This document shows, one piece after another, positions 20,601-28,920 of a stretch of DNA of 64,000 bases. Each line of letters starts with the position of its first letter. Positions within the stretch are counted from its first letter, which is position 1. The position numbers and the translations under genes were made by a program. Under the pieces are notes generated by a model. That model did not search any database, was not told the origin of the DNA, and saw only the letters and a program-made list of their open reading frames with translations. The stretch comes from Enoplolaimus lenunculus (taxonomy: Eukaryota > Nematoda > Enoplea > Enoplida > Thoracostomopsidae): positions 62,001-126,000 of the forward strand of contig JASANG010000523.1 of the NCBI GenBank assembly GCA_030248215.1, in the 5' to 3' direction.

Positions 20601-22088
20601 TTTTTCGGCTTCTTGAAAATTGCTAAAGTTTCTTCTATCCCTACAATAACCAGTAGTCACGTCATTATTACTATATACGTATAAGTTACCTATTTAACAT
20701 TCCACATGTATTTGTTTGCGTGTCATATACAAATATCATGCACGTAAACGTAGATGAGTTCTTATCGCAGTAAAATTGTGTAGGCTCCGGTAATGTTTTG
20801 GCACTATATATAATACATAACAATGTAGAACCGAAATTACAATATACTGGAAATGGAATTTGAAAAATTTACCGGAAACGGAACCGGAAAATGGAAAGAT
20901 TTTAATTTTTACTTTCGCAATATTACAGATGAAATAACCCTAGTTAGTGATTGGTATTCATTTTATCTGTTGTAATTTAATTTTGTATTCCACGAAAGCG
21001 AAATCTACTTTCGATGGTTTCGTTTTGGCGATAGTAAAGGTTTGTATACTGTACTAATGAAATATAGTTAATTTTATCGTCATTTTGCAGCAACATCTTA
21101 ATTAAAAATTAAAACGGACCAAATTTTTATACCGCAATTTTAAATTTCGGTAAAAATTTACCGGAACCCGGAAGGTGAAAAATTACCAGAACCGTAATTC
21201 CAGTTGCACCCTGATATATAATATGTATAATTACTTTCGACATTAAGCTTTGGCCTTTAACAATGAAATTAAAAGTGGCATGGAGTACCAAGACAAACAA
21301 GTAAAAAACAAGTAAAACAATGAATACAGTATTTGTACTTACTGCTGCCTTCCGCCACCTCGATTAGCTTTTGCATGGCTATCTCGGTGTTCCACAGGTT
21401 TATTCTCTTTATCTACAACAGCAATAATTACGCATAGTTTCAAGCTACACACCAATCTAGGTACTGTAAAGATTTCATAATACGCTTGTCCGTGCGCACA
21501 TGCAATACGTATAATGCAGGAGATACACGGAAACCGCAAAATTTTGATCCCCCTAATTTTTTGACATTTTGCTAATAACTCCTTAACGGTCGGGCCAAAT
21601 GACACGATCTTTGTATTATTTTACGCCCCAGAACATGGCAAAAATGTGGTAATCAGTAAGCAGCCATAAGAATTGCCAATTTTAATCTGATCAAAAAACG
21701 AGCCATCGTGCCGGTACCCTTAATCAGTTATTTTACCTGCACCACTTTTTCCTACAAGTTATTTTAATAACTGCTGTAACTATAATCACATGTTTAAATA
21801 TGTAGAAAGGAAAGTACCCAAACCAAGAAAATCTATTTATTACATGTCCTACTAAATCAATTTACCTTCTTTATCTTTCTTGGCTGCAGGCTGTTCTCTA
21901 ATATCAGCAATTGCGGGGGCTGCAGACTGTTTGCCCTTCGGTTTGGACTTCGATTTGTCAGCTTTTTTAAGTTTCGCTTTTTCTTCTTTTGCTTTAGCCA
22001 GTTTTTCTTCTAAATCTTGAAGCAGATCTTCCTCATCCAGCAACAAACCAAACTTGTTTCCAACAGTACAACCGTACTCAGCATCCAT
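11429..22088 (-). CDS. vig: HABP4/SERBP1/VIG-family RNA- and ribosome-binding protein, 13 exons
   Basis: Thirteen minus-strand exons (22088-21866, 21412-21343, 20640-20572, 20077-19887, 19507-19232, 18210-18054, 17211-17017, 15705-15634, 15044-14928, 14431-14356, 13500-13378, 11970-11841, 11622-11429) join in phase into 1893 bases, 630 residues plus stop. The N-terminus (MDAEYGCTVGNKFGLLLDEE) matches the family's short conserved start, followed by a lysine-rich helix. Residues about 121-390 are glycine/arginine-rich RGG repeats. The diagnostic HABP4/PAI-RBP1 core follows: RRSGSDRSG, YNWGTAQDE, EMTLDEWRAMQ and PQFNIRKAGEGED. A second RGG block and SFPVLR close the protein. Family members bind mRNA and idle 80S ribosomes, and VIG was found in insect and nematode RISC. 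It is longer than the usual 350-450 residues because of the RGG expansion. Expected in the cytoplasm. Confidence 0.93.
11841..11970 (-). CDS. vig: VIG/SERBP1-like exon 12
   Basis: Encodes residues 524-567: YEEIERATKKQVVNIPINFI, then the start of the C-terminal RGG block (PPPPGMRGGRGGRRG). The acceptor is TTTTAG and the donor GTAAGC. Confidence 0.88.
12282..12968. repeat. Tandem-core repeat family, copy 1 (inverted ends)
   Basis: Lies in intron 11 of the VIG-like gene. The left end reads TCGTAGTGGGACTACAT then GAGCGAAGCTCGAACACACT, and the right end carries their inverse (AAGTGTCTTCGAGCTTCGCT and CTCACCACGACTGG). Between them are degenerate units of about 155-175 bp containing GGGTTTTTGGGT, GATAATTTAAT and GCTAATAGCTAATTTGCATA words. 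The first unit is inverted relative to the rest. Confidence 0.75.
12990..13190 (-). repeat. Head module of the tandem-core repeat family, reversed
   Basis: Reading on the minus strand gives GGGGGTCGAAAGGTGGATGT, CCGAAAAGAATTTCAAGAAC and GAACCGATTTTGATAAAA. These also begin the copies at 36.4, 39.5 and 63.9 kb. Here the module sits in opposite orientation, next to copy 1, so the two ends have been rearranged. Confidence 0.7.
13210..13325. mobile_element. Fragment of a TATCCGG-rich MITE
   Basis: Contains GGCACCACAGCCGTAAATAT and GGTTATCCGGTCGAACCCT, which match in reverse the ends of the elements at 33135-33540 and 37927-38366. It lies in intron 11 and lacks the interior. A related fragment with CCGGATATTAAAC lies at about 13895-13990 in intron 10. 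Confidence 0.5.
13378..13500 (-). CDS. vig: VIG/SERBP1-like exon 11 (FNIRK motif)
   Basis: Encodes residues 483-523: RPQFNIRKAGEGEDDQQW, then a basic LKPLVKKQ segment and an acidic DDADDDE end. FNIRK plus QW is the end of the family core. The donor GTCGGT is unusual but preserves phase 0 on both sides. Confidence 0.9.
14356..14431 (-). CDS. vig: VIG/SERBP1-like exon 10 (EMTLDEW motif)
   Basis: Encodes residues 457-482, ending in EMTLDEWRAMQ, which is near-identical to the SERBP1 motif EMTLDEWKAIQ. The acceptor is TTTTAG and the donor GTATAC, phase 0. Confidence 0.93.
14928..15044 (-). CDS. vig: VIG/SERBP1-like exon 9 (acidic linker)
   Basis: Encodes residues 418-457, a glycine-, acid- and proline-rich linker (GETEPLNTSGGEGGPDAPAS) between the two conserved core motifs, as in relatives. 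The acceptor is TTCCAG and the donor GTATGC. Confidence 0.88.
15634..15705 (-). CDS. vig: VIG/SERBP1-like exon 8 (conserved core)
   Basis: Encodes residues 394-418, GVKAVDKRDGGGAYNWGTAQ and then DEYE. This is the family signature seen in SERBP1 as GSHNWGTVKDE. The acceptor is TTGTAG and the donor GTGAGT. Confidence 0.93.
16421..16726. mobile_element. hAT-type MITE with exact 8-bp target duplication
   Basis: Lies in intron 7 of the VIG-like gene. ATGCTTAC occurs at 16413-16420 and again at 16727-16734. Ends are CAGGGTGCAACCGGAATT and AATTCCGGTTGCACCCTG, a perfect 18-bp inverted pair. It is 306 bp with no open frame. The exact duplication and perfect termini indicate a recent insertion. Confidence 0.92.
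17017..17211 (-). CDS. vig: VIG/SERBP1-like exon 7 (RGG, then start of conserved core)
   Basis: Encodes residues 329-394, an almost pure glycine/arginine run (for example GFRGGRGSGGGFGGGRGG) that ends in RPDRRSGSDRS. The last part matches the family's DRHSGSDRS motif at the entry of the conserved core. The acceptor is TTTTAG and the donor GTAAGT. At 195 bases with phase 2 at both ends it is skippable in frame. Confidence 0.9.
17353..17717. mobile_element. hAT-type MITE, CAGGGATGTGCC family
   Basis: Lies in intron 6. The left end CTGGGGACGTGCC and right end GCACATCCCTA are diverged versions of the termini seen at 18575-18929. The flanks GTTATAC and GTTATAAC form a duplication with one indel. 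The interior shares CCAACTGACTG and AATCGGCAATTTTTTTG with the 18575 copy. Confidence 0.78.
18054..18210 (-). CDS. vig: VIG/SERBP1-like exon 6
   Basis: Encodes residues 277-329: GGFGGGPRGGFGGGHPDDMN, then an acidic stretch DIFGGTFGEEEAERASG and PRGGPGGR. The acceptor is TTTAAG and the donor GTAAAA. Phase 1 in, phase 2 out. Confidence 0.86.
18575..18929. mobile_element. hAT-type MITE with exact 8-bp target duplication, CAGGGATGTGCC family
   Basis: Lies in intron 5. ACAAAGTG at 18567-18574 is repeated at 18930-18937. Ends are CAGGGATGTGCCGATA and TTGGCACATCCCTA; the last base differs from the expected G. It is 355 bp, non-coding, with GCCGATTC-type subterminal words. Other copies are at 17353 and 56883. 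Confidence 0.9.
18986..19116. mobile_element. Short GC-rich palindromic MITE
   Basis: AGGGTTGCGCTATACTT at 18986-19002 is repeated as a perfect inverse at 19100-19116. The 131-bp element has a GCCGCCG-rich centre that is itself partly palindromic (GCACGCCGCCGAGCG and GACGCCGCCGCGCGCC). It stands out against AT-rich surroundings and lies in intron 5, 56 bp from the previous MITE. The superfamily is unknown. Confidence 0.8.
19232..19507 (-). CDS. vig: VIG/SERBP1-like exon 5 (largest RGG exon)
   Basis: Encodes residues 185-277: GGRGRGGGRGGPPRGGGFRG, then DRFGDRFGESNRG, a proline/serine patch (APPYPSHSPGDDG) and FNIEDQVVEARG. The acceptor is TTTCAG and the donor GTAAGC. At 276 bases with phase 1 at both ends it could be skipped in frame. 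Confidence 0.88.
19735..19805 (+). other. tRNA-like B-box fragment
   Basis: GGTTCAAACCC fits a Pol III B box exactly, and TGAGTCTAGTGGAAGC about 30 bases upstream is a poor A box. No acceptor or anticodon stem forms, so a decayed SINE head is more likely than a tRNA gene. It lies in intron 4. Confidence 0.3.
19887..20077 (-). CDS. vig: VIG/SERBP1-like exon 4 (first RGG exon)
   Basis: Encodes residues 121-185: RGGFGGSSGG, an acidic FDGGVNDDGKFGNRFGEGG segment, then PMGRGGGPRGGGMGRGGGR. The acceptor is TTATAG and the donor GTGATT, a weak but in-phase site. Confidence 0.87.
20572..20640 (-). CDS. vig: VIG/SERBP1-like exon 3
   Basis: Encodes residues 98-121, DRRNFSNFQEAEKPPRFSAA and onward. The acceptor is TTGTAG and the donor GTGAGA. 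Its 69 bases are divisible by three and both ends are phase 2, so skipping it would keep the frame. Confidence 0.87.
20830..21213. mobile_element. Decayed hAT-type MITE, CAGGGTGCAACCGG family
   Basis: Lies in intron 2. The right end CAGTTGCACCCTG and the CCGGAAGGTGAAAAATTACC interior match the 16421 copy. The left end has lost its terminus but keeps ACCGGAAACGGAACCGGAAA. No target duplication remains. Confidence 0.65.
21343..21412 (-). CDS. vig: VIG/SERBP1-like exon 2
   Basis: Encodes residues 75-98, DKENKPVEHRDSHAKANRGG and onward. The acceptor is TTGTAG and the donor GTAAGT. It enters at phase 1 and leaves at phase 2. Confidence 0.88.
21866..22088 (-). CDS. vig: VIG/SERBP1-like exon 1
   Basis: Encodes residues 1-75. 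The ATG at 22088-22086 is chosen because YGCTVGNKFGLLLDEED directly after it is the conserved family start. A charged lysine/glutamate helix follows and then a KSKPKGK basic patch. The donor is GTAAAT, phase 1. Confidence 0.92.
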
Positions 22089-23382
22089 TTTGGACCAATA
22101 CAAATAGTGGTAGCTTTACGAAAAACTTTCTCAGCACGACAGCGACTTGGTACAAGAGTGACGGTGGCGTAACATATCAATGTTCCTGAGAATTTTGCAG
22201 ATTATTGTTTGCCGCATCTGGGCTTGAGAATGGAATTTTTGTTCTATAAATTGCAATTTCTTCTTGTCGCAAATGTTGTTAATTAAATACTATCTAGCAT
22301 CTTTCAAATTTTTACTAAGTATATACCATTAGTTTCAATAAACGCAACTCCAAAGGCAATTTAATAGCTATGCGGTAAGTAACAAAAACAAGTAAACAAC
22401 TGGCTTGAAAATATTTATTAGACGTGATAAAAGAGTTAAGTAACAGAATACATATACCAATTTTTAATATAACAGCCCCCGCCGTTTACACAGTTCAGTT
22501 TTTGAAAGCTTCGAACATAAAGTTTCAGTAAAATATAGAAATTTTAGTCGTACCTCGAACGCTTTAAATTATGTTAAATGCTTACTTCTAAACTTAAGCC
22601 CCAAACAATTAACATTAAATTATTGTTATATCTTTGATAACTGGGACAGATTGCATCTAATTGAGTTAACTGGACAGATTGCATCTAATTGACTTAACTA
22701 TCTCATTGCCAGTTAATACTTGAAGCTCCTATTTGATCAATGCCTGTATTTGCAATTGTGTTTAGCACATGTGACCGGTTAGTAGTAGTTTTTCAAATAA
22801 AGGAACTAACAGATTTAAAATGCCGAACTCGCCTTTAGAGTGGGACCAATATGTAACGCATGGTCTTAGTTTGAAGCGCTCCGTTGGCTAGCCCTAGATT
22901 AGGTTCCCTATCGTCAGCAGGTGTATATTCTCAAGTGTATGCTGGCTTCTTTCGAGGAGTCGAACGAATGAAAGTTTCAAATGCACGTGATGTTGTAAAT
23001 AAAACGATAATCAGACCCCAGCTCGCGGGTAGCGCTACAAAAGGAGCCGTATATCCGACAACGTGCAATAAGCAAAACCATAACAGTTTCAGAAATCATT
23101 TATTATAGGACTGCCGTAAAATTCTCCAACAGCACTGGTTTTTGTGAAAGTGAACGTTCAACTGAACGCTAAAAATCGGTTTTTTTGCTGTTACGACTCT
23201 GATAGCGTAGCGTGCTGTTTCGTTAATTAAGTTAGCCGGTTCTAGGTGTCATTGTTAACTTTTAATAAACGGTTTATTCTTATAGAATTTTTAGTACGAA
23301 TTAATACAGTTAGTATAATAAATAAGGTTTTCATTTGTGTAGCTTGCGGCATTAGAACGCTTAGGTTCTTTTCTGATAAAAT
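22089..23382. promoter_or_regulatory. 5' flank of the VIG/SERBP1-like gene
   Basis: Holds the upstream region of the minus-strand gene. A short repeated phrase (ACAGATTGCATCTAATTGA, two copies around 22648-22695) is present. No TATA-like element stands out and no exon is recognisable, so the transcription start is unknown. Confidence 0.35.
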
Positions 23383-23643
23383 TCTATTCACACGTGCAAG
23401 TTTTTTCTGCGATCTTGCATTTTTTATCAGCCAATGCATTTTTTGTCGGCTAATGAGGAAGCGGATGCAATATATTCATTGAACTTGCATTTTTATTCAC
23501 ACATGTGAACTAAATTTCTAGCTTTGATTTTTACTGAATGATTTGTAGCTGCAAGTTTTTGAACAGGATTTTGGACAAAACTTGCAAGTGCAAGTTGCAG
23601 CTTCAAGTTCTCGCAGCAAAAACTGGCCCGTGTGAATAGGGCT
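23383..23643. mobile_element. MITE with CTATTCACACG inverted ends
   Basis: The left end TCTATTCACACG, followed by CAAGTTTTTTCTGCGA, pairs with the right end TCGCAGCAAAAACTGG, followed by CGTGTGAATAGGG. The interior is rich in TGCAAGTT words in both orientations. It is 261 bp and non-coding. AAAAT lies outside both ends but not as a clear duplication. Confidence 0.68.
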
Positions 23644-24740
23644 TAAAATTTGAGCGTTTTGGTTACAGAATCAGTCTGGTGTGCCTTAGCACAAAGTTCT
23701 ACTCAATGTACATACGATGCATACTTGACTTCAATATATTTATTATAGATGGACACCGGATATGGGAATATAAGAAATATTCAATATGTCTCCGAAATGA
23801 AATATGTAAATGGATATCCGAAATGCTTTGTGTAAATTTTTTTGGAATTTGCATGTCGCCGCAAGGCAATTATAGCCCCAGCCCATCCTGCTTAAGGTCC
23901 ACGAAATTTGCGTGGGCTCAGGGGGCGGCAGCCCCCCTGAGAATCCAATTAAAAAAATTTCCACGTAGAAGAACTTTTACTTGAATGCTCAGCTTTCCTT
24001 TATTTGTTATGTGTTCTCCTGGTATATTGCTGTCTCGGGAAAATGGGACGGCCTTTTTAGGTAACATTGGCCATAGGTATATAAAAGTACAATAAGGATC
24101 GCTCTACCGGGGGAACGACGTGAGGGGCGCTCCATTCGAACATGTTTGCCCCGCCCCTGGCCGAAAATATTTTTCGACAGCATTAAAAGAATTCTACGCT
24201 CTGTTACAAATTTTCTTGCATTGCAACATGTAAATCTCCCTGTCCGTCTACTAACAATTTCTGGTTCCGGGCCTGTTCAAAACTTATTCAAAGATGATGA
24301 TCTTTAAAAAAATATAGACTACACAGTGTATACCGTCCTTGTTTAGAAGACGTTTTGAATATGTTCATATACATGGGCCAAAGCGAAAAAAGGATCCGTT
24401 TTTCTGACCACCAAAACTAAATCGCAGTGTTTACAAGGGCTTCTGTGCACCTTCTACATTAAAAGTGTTACGATTAGAAAAGCTTTTGACATAGGTAAGC
24501 CTCATTACTAAACGAAGCCATTCCTAAGCTTAGGCCGAATGCAGGATCCACAATAAGGAGCGACACGGTGGTGAAAACTTTGTAGCCATTCCGACTAATT
24601 AAGAATTTTATAGTTATTTTGTTTCAGTTTGCAAACTGAATTCTTAGAAACTTTGATAAATTTACCAGCAGGGAAACTCTCCAATTAAAAAATTCTCTAT
24701 GTGGAGGAGCTTTTTCTTATTGTGGCCACAGCTGTCCCTG
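23644..24740. other. Intergenic with repeat fragments
   Basis: Bases 23860-23950 carry a GC-rich palindromic GGGGGCGGCAGCCCCCC hairpin. Bases 24027-24071 repeat the block at 5471-5527 (TATTGCTGTCTCG, CATTGGCCATA). The remainder shows no gene. Confidence 0.5.
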
Positions 24741-25010
24741 TTGTCTCAACTGTTCTGCTGTCCCAACTGCCCTGCTGTACCAACTGTCCCGCTGTCCCAG
24801 CTGTCCCCGCTGTCCCAACTGTATCGCTGTTCCAACTGTCCGAACTGTGCCGCTGTCTTAACTGTACCGCTGTCCCAACTGTCCGAACTGTGCCGCTGTC
24901 TTAACTGTCCGCTGTCCCAATTGTCTCGCTGTCCCAATTGTCCCGCTGTCCCAACCGTCCCGCTATCCCAATTGTCCCGTTATACAACTGTCCCAACTGT
25001 CCAAAATTTT
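24741..25010. repeat. CTGTCCC-rich tandem array
   Basis: About 30 imperfect 8-10 bp units (AACTGTCC, GCTGTCCC) combined into 17-27 bp phrases such as CCAACTGTCCCGCTGTCCC. The minus strand is correspondingly purine-rich. It shares the CTGTCCCG word with the 4715-5447 array, so a common origin is possible but not shown. Confidence 0.8.
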
Positions 25011-25099
25011 CAGCATAAGCTTTTCACTTAAGTCTGGTTCCACACGCCTAAAACCCAGTCCTGCGTTCAACTTGCTGGATGAAAAAATAGTCTGGAGCT

Positions 25100-25260
25100 G
25101 TAAATGTAAGCATAAGTCTAAGCTTAAGTGTAAGCCGAAAGCGTATGCCCACCAATTTTAGGCTTAGGCCTAGAATTAGACTTAGGATTAGGCTCAAGCT
25201 TATAGAATTTGGCTGACGATTTAGGCTTCAACTCAGGCCGACCGAGCCAGTGGAAACATA
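25100..25260. repeat. Degenerate TTAGGC-type hexamer cluster
   Basis: TTAGGCTTAGGCC, TTAGACTTAGGATTAGGCT and TTTAGGCTTC words follow each other. Similar clusters are at about 30610-30690, 53180-53225, 55360-55390, 55522-55545, 57523-57545, 58645-58700 and 61143-61165. Confidence 0.6.
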
Positions 25261-25287
25261 ATATGTTCGGAGCTATCCCGACTGTCG

Positions 25288-26850
25288 AAGCAAAGGTTTT
25301 GGTTGAAAAGCGGGAAAAGTGGAAAATTCAAGCGTAGGGCATAGGTTTTGGTTGGAAAACGGGAAAAGTGGAAAATTTTAATGCCTAGATTTTTACGCTG
25401 GGTTGGTATGAAATCTGAAGCATAGGGATTGGTTGGAAAACGGGAAAAGTGGAAAATTCTAATGCTAATATTTTATTCTGGGTTGGTAGGGAAAATCTGA
25501 AGCACAGGTTTTGGTTGGAAAACGGGAAAAGTGGAAAATTCTAATGCCTAGATTTTTACCCTGGGTTGGTAGGGAAAATTTGAAGCCTAGGTTTTGGTTG
25601 GAAAACAGGAAAAATGGAAAATTGAAATGCCTAGATACTTTCTTGGTTAGTAAGAGAAATCTAAAGCGATGGTTGGAAAACGGGAAAAGTGGAAAAGTGG
25701 AAAATTTAACCGTAGGGCACAGGTTCCGGTTGGAAAACGGGAAAAGTGGAAAATTCTAATGCCTAGATTTTTCCCCTATGTTGGTAAGGAAAATCTGAAG
25801 CATAGGTTTTGGTTGGTAAACGGGAAAAGTGGAAAATTCTAATGCCTGGATTTTTTCGCTGGGTTGGTAGGGAAAATCTGAAGCATACGTTTTGATTGGA
25901 AAACGGGAAAAGTGGAAAATTCCAATGCCTAGATTTTTATCCTGTGTTGGTAGGGAAAACCTGAAGCAAAGGTTTCGGTTGGAAAACAGGAAAAGTGGAA
26001 AATTCTAATGCCTAGATTTTTTCGCTGGGTTGATAGGGAAAACCTGAAACAAAGGTTTCGGTTGGAAAACGGGAAAAGTGGAAAATTTTAATGCTTAGAT
26101 TTACCCTGGCTTGGTAGGGAAAATCTGAAGCATAGGTTTTGGTTGGAAAACGGGAAAAGTGTAAAATTTAAAGGCCTAGATTTACCTTAGGTTGGTAGGG
26201 AAAATCTGAAGCATAGGTTTTGGTTGGAAAACGGGAAAAGTGGAAAATTTAAAGGCCTAGATTTACCTAAGGTTGGTAGGGAAAATCTGAAGCATAGGTT
26301 TTGGTTGGAAAACGGGAAAAGTGGAAAATTTAAAGGCCTAGATTTTACCTTAGGTTGGTAGGGAAAATCTGAAGCTTAGGTTTTGGTTGGAAAACGGGAA
26401 AAGTGGAAAATTTAAAGGCCTAGATTTACCTTAGGTTGGTAGGGAAAATCTGAAGCATAGGTTTTGGTTGGAAAACGGGAGAAGTGGAAAATTTAAAGGC
26501 CTAGATTTACCTTAGGTTGGTAGGTAAAATCTGATGCATAGGTTTTGGTTGGAAAACGGGAAAAGTGGAAAATTTCAATGCCTAGATTTACCTTGGGTTG
26601 GTGGGGAATATCTGAAGCATAGGTTTTGGTTGGAAAACGGGAAAAGTTAAAAATTTTAATGCCTAGACTTACCCTGGTTTGGTAAAGAAAATCTGAAGCA
26701 TAGGTTTTGGTTAAAAACGGGAAAAGTGGAAAATTTAAAGGCCTAGATTCACCTGAGGTTGGTAGGGAAAACATGAAGCATAGGATTTTGTTGAAAAATG
26801 GGAAAAGTGGAAAATTTAAACGCCTAGATTTACCCTGGGTTGGAAGTCAG
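25288..26850. repeat. About 82-bp minisatellite, forward array
   Basis: About 19 tandem units, each with TAGGTTTTGGTTGGAAAACG, GGAAAAGTGGAAAATT, CCTAGATTT and GGTTGGTAGGGAAAATCTG. Units run about 80-85 bp with point changes; the right part (26100-26560) is the most uniform. Open frames across it simply reflect 81-bp multiples and are not genes. Confidence 0.93.
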
Positions 26851-27339
26851 CGACGACCACATTTGATATATTTATGTTTCCTCGGCTTTCCGGCCATAGC
26901 CAACAACGTCTTTAAAACAAATTAAAACTTTTTTACAACCTTAAGGCGTCAGTCAAAGCGTCGACTTTGTTAACAGGCTTTATGTTCTACTGAGCCACTC
27001 GGTGGTATCTTGTTTTGACCAATCTTGTGCTGGGACTATCATAATCTGATATATTTAATAGTCATGTATTATTTCGGGTAAATGCTCTGCTCATTTGGGT
27101 TTAACTGTGTAATGTAGATTTTGTTCATTGCACTGTTCCGCTCCGCGGTTTCTTGTTTTGACCAGTGTCGAAATATATTGCCTGTTAGTTTGTAGGATGC
27201 AACAGGAGGTGAAAAATGCCCGATCCGGGATGATGCCGCAGGTGAGGTGAAATCAGGTCGTTGAAATGATATTTAATTTGTTAATTTTAGCAAATATCTG
27301 CTATGTCTTGTTAAATCGTTCCATTGGAATTGTCTACTT
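26851..27339. other. Spacer between opposing minisatellite arrays
   Basis: AT-rich with no gene. GGATGCAACAGGAGGTGAAA at about 27196 resembles the end of the CAGGGTGCAACC MITE family but has no partner. Confidence 0.4.
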
Positions 27340-27803
27340 TTCCCATTTTGCAAACAAAACCTATGCTTTAGATTTTCCCTTCCAACCAAGGGGAAATCTA
27401 GTCGTAGAAATTTTCCACTTTTCCCGTTTTAAAAACAAAACCAATGCTTCAGAATTTTCCTACCAACCCAGGTAAATTTAGGCGTTTAAATTTTCCAATT
27501 TTCCCGTTTTTCAACCAAAACCTATGCTGCAGATTTTCCCTACCAACCAAGGGAAAATCTAGGCGTTTAAATTTTCCACTTTTCCCGTTTTCCAACCAAA
27601 ACCTATGCTTCAAATTTTCCCTACCAACCCAGGAATAATGAAAGCTTTTAAAATTTCCACTTTTCCCGTTTTCCAAACAAACTTTTACACTACAGATTTT
27701 CCCTACCAACCAAGGGAAAATCAAGGCGTTCAAATTTTCCAATTTTCCCGTTTTCCAACCAAAACCTATGCTTCAAATTTTCCCTACCAACCCAGGTATA
27801 ATG
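27340..27803. repeat. About 82-bp minisatellite, inverted array (left part)
   Basis: About five and a half units in the reverse orientation to 25288-26850: TTTTCCCGTTTTCCAACC, AAAACCTATGCTTC, AGATTTTCCCTACCAACC. The array is broken off at 27803 by the TIR element that follows. Confidence 0.92.
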
Positions 27804-28474
27804 CTTCACGTTATAACTGGGGCAGCCTGGAACACGTTTGGTCCCTATGACTATAGCTGGTAACATTTTGTCTGACCGTTTGTCCGCAATGAGATTCGAA
27901 AAATTTGAATTGTCTGCTATCCTGATGTGACATCTACTGTTTGTACTGCAATATCATATGATATTCCAAATATTGTCTGCGAGTATCATATGATATGTTT
28001 GAAAATGTCTGCAAAGTTGTGGTAAACTAGCTTGATTGTATTGTAGAATGTCATATGATACTAAAATTTCAAATTTGAATTATTTGTACTTAGGAATATA
28101 TTTTGGGAAAAACTTAGCGAGAAACAGAACGGTAGAAGCTAATTCAACTTGGGAAATCATTTAATGCTGCATTATCCGACTTTTTACTGTTTTATTTAGC
28201 GTGCACAAATTCCATTGTCCTGTATAAATATCATATGATATTTAGTAGAATTTTAGAATATCATATGATATTCGCATAAATGTCCCGCAGTATCATATGA
28301 CAAATGGTTATTTGTATACGATGATCGCTCGACATCAGTGATTTGTAAGCCGATGTCATATGACATTCACATTTGGTCTACATAACCGCTATTCGGATCA
28401 TAGAATTTTATGTTGACGTCGAATCAACATTGGACAAAACGTGTTCCAAGCTATCCCAGTTATAACGTGAACGC
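27804..28474. mobile_element. TIR element with seven CATATG palindromes, inserted in the minisatellite
   Basis: The left end TTCACGTTATAACTGGGG continues to CTGGAACACGTTTGGTCC (27804-27843), and the right end is its inverse at 28435-28474 with about four mismatches in forty bases. The interior (671 bp in total) holds seven copies of a TATCATATGATA-like palindrome at 27951, 27984, 28049, 28228, 28256, 28290 and 28353. The 18-bp GAATATCATATGATATTC is perfect. There is no open frame and no readable target duplication. Repeated sites are usual as transposase-binding motifs, so a non-autonomous DNA transposon is the best guess; its superfamily is not recognised. Confidence 0.82.
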
Positions 28475-28481
28475 CGCAAAC

Positions 28482-28765
28482 TTTTACACTACAGATTTTC
28501 CCTACCAACCAAGGGAAAATCCAAGCGTTTTAATTTTCCACTTTTCCCGTTTTCCAACCAAAACCTATGCTTCAAATTTTCCCTACCAACCCAGGAATAA
28601 TGTAAGCTTTTAAATTTTCCGCTTTTCCCGTTTTCCAAACAAACTTTACACTACACATTTTCCCTACCGAACCAGGGAATATGCAGGCTTATGAATTTTC
28701 CAGTTTTCCACAGCAAAACCTATGCCCGCGATTTTTCCTACCAACCAGTGAAAAATCAGGTCGTC
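28482..28765. repeat. About 82-bp minisatellite, inverted array (right part)
   Basis: About three and a half units in the same orientation as 27340-27803, evidently the continuation of that array beyond the inserted TIR element. The variant AACTTTTACACTACAGATT occurs on both sides (27680 and 28480), supporting one original array. Confidence 0.9.
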
Positions 28766-28920
28766 ATACAGGAGTGGCTGCGATGCACTCCTGGTCGTAA
28801 GTTTTCCACCCTGGAAAAGTGGAAGCCCCTGATCTATACATGGGCCAAGTGGGCGAACGCATTTATGTTCTTGTTGACTTCTTTGGACCATGTATAGCTC
28901 AGGGGCGGGCCGTTTTTCCG
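28766..28920. repeat. Two nested hairpins next to the minisatellite
   Basis: CAGGAGTGG and ACTCCTG form a short stem around 28770-28794, and TATACATGGGCCAAG pairs with TTGGACCATGTATA across 28836-28897. The TATACATGGGC word recurs at about 24370 and 58738, so part of this is a dispersed repeat. Confidence 0.5.

Noticed and set aside
25511-26925. Open frames with 27-residue periodic repeats over the 82-bp array
   Set aside because: The periodicity comes from 81-bp unit multiples, occurs on both strands and has no non-repetitive flank, start context or splice logic. It is treated as a minisatellite.
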